Shown piece after piece: positions 6,875 to 9,419 of a stretch of 9,419 bases of DNA. The first letter of the stretch is position 1, and each line of letters opens with the position of its first letter. Below the pieces are notes generated by a model, which saw nothing but the letters and a program-made list of their open reading frames with translations, was not told the origin of the DNA and did no database searches. Location of the stretch: assembly GCA_900551985.1 (NCBI GenBank), contig URYG01000126.1:1-9419 (forward strand), in the 5' to 3' direction. Source of the stretch: an uncultured Prevotella sp. (GTDB lineage: Bacteria > Bacteroidota > Bacteroidia > Bacteroidales > Bacteroidaceae). A program made the position numbers and the translations under genes.

Positions 6875-7028
6875 TGGTCTCTCTAAGCCCTTCGGTTGGT
6901 CTGTTTGTGCCCGTCACACGGGCATCCACAGCCCACTACGTGGGCATCGGCAGACCGTGTGCTGGGCAACTGTTGCCCAAAACGTGGGTAACGAGTGCCC
7001 AAATATCGGACTCGTTTTTGGGCAATAT
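6875..7028. repeat. 22-bp-period degenerate array with palindromes, seven units
   Basis: Units begin at 6875, 6897, 6919, 6941, 6963, 6985 and 7007. GG is kept at unit positions 2-3 in all seven. An (A/T)GCCC-like block occupies positions 12-16 in the first six, with one ACC variant. Around the junctions sit palindromes: 6908-6924 (7-bp stem, loop CAC), 6931-6945 (6-bp stem, loop TAC), 6963-6979 (TGGGCAA, loop CTG, TTGCCCA) and an imperfect one at 6985-7001. Their centres are 22, 33 and 22 bp apart. The units differ widely elsewhere. No protein is evident on either strand. Confidence 0.7.
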
Positions 7029-7040
7029 TCTTTAGGTTCT

Positions 7041-7194
7041 TTGCGATGTTTAAATAGTCTTTTTGCGATGTTTAAATAGTCTTTTCTCGTTGTTTCAACA
7101 GTCTTTTCTCGTGCATCGTGCTGTCTTTAATGATACTTCTATAGTATTTCATGATACTTCCATGATACTTCTTTTCGCTTTTTCTGAGAAGTCT
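7041..7194. repeat. Second 22-bp-period array, different sequence
   Basis: Units at 7041-7062 and 7063-7084 are identical over all 22 bases (they start TTGCGATG and end AGTCTTT). The unit at 7085 matches them at 17 of 22 positions, and the unit at 7107 matches the 7085 unit at 14 of 22, keeping TCTCGT and GTCTTT. The next stretches (7129, 7151, 7173) keep the step only loosely, with ATGATACTTC repeated three times. It follows the first array 12 bp out of phase. Confidence 0.7.
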
Positions 7195-7245
7195 CATTCT
7201 TTGTAAATGTCTCTCTATCATAAATATAAGATGCTGATACCTTCG

Positions 7246-7270
7246 AAAAATGAGACTTTGATACTTTTTT
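7246..7270 (-). repeat. Right copy of the perfect 25-bp inverted repeat
   Basis: This is the exact reverse complement of 5860-5884. It lies about 150 bp upstream of the ATPase gene and outside the 22-bp arrays, so the pair spans the lipoprotein gene and all arrays between. Confidence 0.75.
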
Positions 7271-7360
7271 TGAAGAAAATAAAATCGTGCGTGAAAAGAA
7301 TCGGATAGAAGCGATGTCTTTGTTCGCAATGTTACTGTAGTAGAAAAAATGGGATGAAAA

Positions 7361-7392
7361 CTTGGTATATTCAGATTTTCTTTGTAATTTAG
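7361..7392 (+). promoter_or_regulatory. Putative promoter of the AAA-ATPase-like gene
   Basis: TAATTTAG at 7385-7392 fits TAnnTTTG at all but one fixed base. CTTG at 7361-7364, 20 bp upstream, fits the -33 TTTG at three of four. Transcription would start near 7399, leaving a leader of about 22 nt before the ATG at 7421. Confidence 0.45.
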
Positions 7393-7420
7393 CAGCGCAA
7401 AACGTAAAGTAGATAAGATT

Positions 7421-8605
7421 ATGGCAGAAATAGTGAATAAATATCCTGTGGGCATACAGACTTTCGAAATGATTCGAGAGGAAGGTTACCTCTACGTGGA
7501 TAAGACGAAATACATCGTGGATTTCAGGAAGAAAGGCATGAGGAATATCTTTCTAAGTCGCCCTCGGCGATTTGGAAAATCGCTTTTTGCCTCTACTTTG
7601 CAAGCCTACTTCGAGGGCAGAAAGGAACTCTTCGAAGGATTGGCTATTGCTGATTATGAGAAGGATTGGGTGAAGTTCCCAGTGCTTCATTTCGATATGA
7701 GCGGTGCCAAGCATGTTGACGGGGAAGGCTTGAAGCATTATCTCGACTTGCAGCTGAACACATTTGAGGAACTCTATGGTAGGGATGAAAAAGAATTGTA
7801 CCCCAACGACCGATTGGATGGACTCGTGAAACGGGCCCACAAGCAGACTGGCAAGAAGGTGGTGGTCATTATCGATGAATATGATGCCCCATTGCTCGAC
7901 GTGGTACATGAGAAGGAAAACCTGGCAGCGCTTCGCCTTATCATGCAGAACTTCTACAGTCCACTGAAGAAGCTGGGTCCTCATTTGGAGTTCCTCTTTA
8001 TTACAGGCATTACCAAGTTCTCCCAGCTCAGTATCTTCAGCGAGTTGAACAATCTTGACAACATCAGCATGTTTGACCAGTACTCCGCCATCTGTGGTAT
8101 CAGCAAGACCGAGCTTACCACAGCGATGAAGACGGATGTTGAGGCTCTGGGTAAGGCGTTAGGAGTATCTTACGAGGAGTGTCTGGAGGAATTGCGTCAA
8201 TATTATGACGGCTACCATTTCTGTGAGCATTCGGAGGATGTGTTTAATCCGTTCAGTCTGATAAGGGCATTGTCTGGCCAGAAGATTGGTGCCTACTGGT
8301 TTGGTTCTGGTACGCCAAGCTATCTCATCAAGGGTTTGCAGAAATATCATGTCAACGTGACTGATATTGAGCAGAAGAGCGTGAGTGTGGATGATTTCGA
8401 TGTGTTGCCCGAGCAGATGACTTCAGCCCTGCCTCTGCTTTATCAGAGTGGCTATCTCACCATCAAGCAGTATAAGCCTTTCACCAAGAGTTATAAGCTG
8501 GGGTATCCTAACCAGGAGGTAAAGATCAGTATGGAGAAGCTTCTTGCTGTGATTTATGATAGCACTCAGCGTACTGTCAGCGAGTGGATAATTAAGGAGG
8601 GATGA
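7421..8605 (+). CDS. AAA-ATPase-like protein (PF09820 type) lacking its PD-(D/E)XK nuclease domain
   Basis: The 394-residue protein begins with the family N-terminus YPVGIQTFEMIREEGYLYVDKT (8-29, shown here as a pattern of GIQ-F and YVDKT). It has a Walker A SRPRRFGKS (46-54), Walker B VVVIIDEYD (147-155), FITGITKFS (193-201), YYDGYHF (261-267), NPFSL (276-280), YWFGSGTPSYL (292-302) and LLYQSGYLTIK (339-349). Family members usually run past 500 residues and end in a PDDEXK_9 nuclease domain. Here GYPNQEVK (361-368) is followed at once by YDSTQRTVSEWII (379-391). That resembles the extreme C-terminus of full-length members, so an in-frame loss of roughly 120 residues is likely. The NTPase part looks intact. 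Biological function of the family is unknown; it occurs in many copies in Bacteroidetes. An HsdS frame follows immediately. Confidence 0.85.
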   Translation: MAEIVNKYPVGIQTFEMIREEGYLYVDKTKYIVDFRKKGMRNIFLSRPRRFGKSLFASTLQAYFEGRKELFEGLAIADYEKDWVKFPVLHFDMSGAKHVDGEGLKHYLDLQLNTFEELYGRDEKELYPNDRLDGLVKRAHKQTGKKVVVIIDEYDAPLLDVVHEKENLAALRLIMQNFYSPLKKLGPHLEFLFITGITKFSQLSIFSELNNLDNISMFDQYSAICGISKTELTTAMKTDVEALGKALGVSYEECLEELRQYYDGYHFCEHSEDVFNPFSLIRALSGQKIGAYWFGSGTPSYLIKGLQKYHVNVTDIEQKSVSVDDFDVLPEQMTSALPLLYQSGYLTIKQYKPFTKSYKLGYPNQEVKISMEKLLAVIYDSTQRTVSEWIIKEG

Positions 8606-8608
8606 TAA

Positions 8609-9419
8609 ACTTATCTGTGTCTATGCTTTGTTTCTGTTTTTAGAATCTGGCAGCAGCTTTATGCAATATATTTAACTTCTGATAAGCCGCATTATCCGTA
8701 TGAGCTGCCGAAGGGGTGGGTGTGGTGCAGGTTGGAAGATGTAACTTCTGTTATTGGGGATGGTTTGCATGGAACACCACAATATAATCCTAATGGAGCA
8801 TACTATTTTGTAAATGGAAATAATTTGTCTAACCGCCAAATCATCATAAAAAATAATACAAAAAGAGTTTCAGAAGAGGAGTACATAAAATATAAGAAAC
8901 CTTTGAATGAACATACAATATTGGTTTCAATAAACGGTACTATAGGAAATATTGGTACATATAGTAATGAACAAATAATATTGGGTAAGAGTGCTTGCTA
9001 TTTTAATATAACACCTTTCTTGGTCAAGGAATATATGTGTTATGTTATCGAGTCTAACTATTTTCAGAAATATGCTTTATTATCTGCAACAGGCAGCACA
9101 ATCAAAAATGTGCCATTGAAAGCCATCAATGAGTTTTATGTACCTATTCCACCTGTTTCTGAACAAAAACGCATTGTTTCAGAAATCGACTATTTACTTG
9201 CTTTCATAAATAAAGTAGAGGAAGGAAGAGAAAATTTACAAAACACAGCCCAATCTGCCAAATTCAAAATTCTCGACCTTGCCATTCACGGCAAACTTGT
9301 ACCGCAAGACCAGAATGACGAGCCTGCCAGCGAACTGCTCAAACGCATCAATCCAAAGGCAGAAATCACTTGTGATACCCCCCAATATGGCAAGCTGCCG
9401 TTTGTAATACCTTCAAGTT
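8609..9419 (+). pseudogene. hsdS: Type I restriction HsdS specificity subunit, start missing, runs off right edge
   Basis: HsdS recognises the DNA target of type I restriction-modification complexes. The frame is open from 8609 to the window end. Recognisable homology starts near 8675 with TSDKPHYPYELPKGW, a typical lead-in to a target recognition domain (TRD). TRD1 covers about 8700-9150 and contains GDGLHGTPQYN, ATGSTIKNVPL and FYVPIPPVSEQKRIV. The central helix and conserved linker follow (LAIHGKLVPQDQNDEPASEL), and TRD2 begins at KLPFVIPSS. The first in-frame ATG is at 9035, in mid-domain, and the usual N-terminal helix is replaced by unrelated residues. The copy is therefore 5'-truncated: a dead gene or a silent TRD cassette. 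TRD1 DNA is clearly AT-richer than its flanks. No hsdM or hsdR is in the window. Confidence 0.8.

Larger units (their letters stand above)
6591..7420. other. 830-bp stretch without a credible gene
   Basis: Between the lipoprotein start and the ATPase start I find only promoters, the long hairpin, the 11-bp tract, both 22-bp arrays and one copy of the inverted repeat. Open frames here translate the repeats or low-complexity DNA and have no family resemblance. About 6797-6874 and 7271-7360 hold nothing I can interpret. Confidence 0.6.

Noticed and set aside
6875..7194. CRISPR array
   Set aside because: Units are contiguous 22-bp degenerate repeats with no identical repeat separated by 25-40-bp spacers, and no cas gene is present.
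7072..7455. 127-codon minus-strand open frame
   Set aside because: It reads through the repeat arrays and the ATPase promoter; the product is low-complexity and matches nothing I recognise.
8602..8643. Short frame starting at the ATG overlapping the ATPase stop, after AAGGAGG
   Set aside because: It is 13 codons long, in a different frame from HsdS, and the AAGGAGG lies only 1 nt from the ATG, too close to act.

Overview
The window looks like chromosomal DNA of a gut Bacteroidales, most likely Prevotella/Segatella. The grounds are -7 boxes of the Bacteroidetes TAnnTTTG type, a lipoprotein with an acidic run after the lipobox cysteine, a GH97 glycosidase, a DUF4954-type protein, and weak Shine-Dalgarno sequences. 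The genus is an inference from overall feel, not from a marker gene.

Left part (1-3271), all on the minus strand: the ribosome-splitting GTPase gene hflX, then 21 bp later a DUF4954-type beta-helix protein, then the first 25 codons of a class I fumarase that runs off the left edge. These look like housekeeping genes in one probable transcription unit. Middle part (3272-5778): a 506-bp divergent spacer holds a degenerate 22-bp repeat array and a promoter-plus-terminator pair that could make a small RNA of about 105 nt. It is followed by a secreted GH97 glycoside hydrolase of the retaining, alpha-galactosidase-like type on the plus strand.

Right of that (5779-7420) lies a repeat-rich accessory stretch with one gene, a 204-aa lipoprotein of unknown function on the minus strand. 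It is bracketed by a perfect 25-bp inverted repeat (5860-5884 and 7246-7270). It contains 17-nt palindromes at 30-bp period (5791-5850), a 21-bp-stem hairpin (6690-6744), an 11-bp-period tract (6753-6796) and two adjoining 22-bp-period degenerate arrays (6875-7028 and 7041-7194). The arrays share a period but not a sequence, and they are the most unusual signal in the window.

The right end (7421-9419) carries an AAA-ATPase-like protein that appears to have lost its C-terminal PD-(D/E)XK nuclease domain. Directly after its stop codon comes a type I restriction HsdS reading frame with no usable start codon. Both look like products of recombination, so this end of the window is probably a rearranged defence or mobile region. 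No tRNA, rRNA, CRISPR array or transposase was found.
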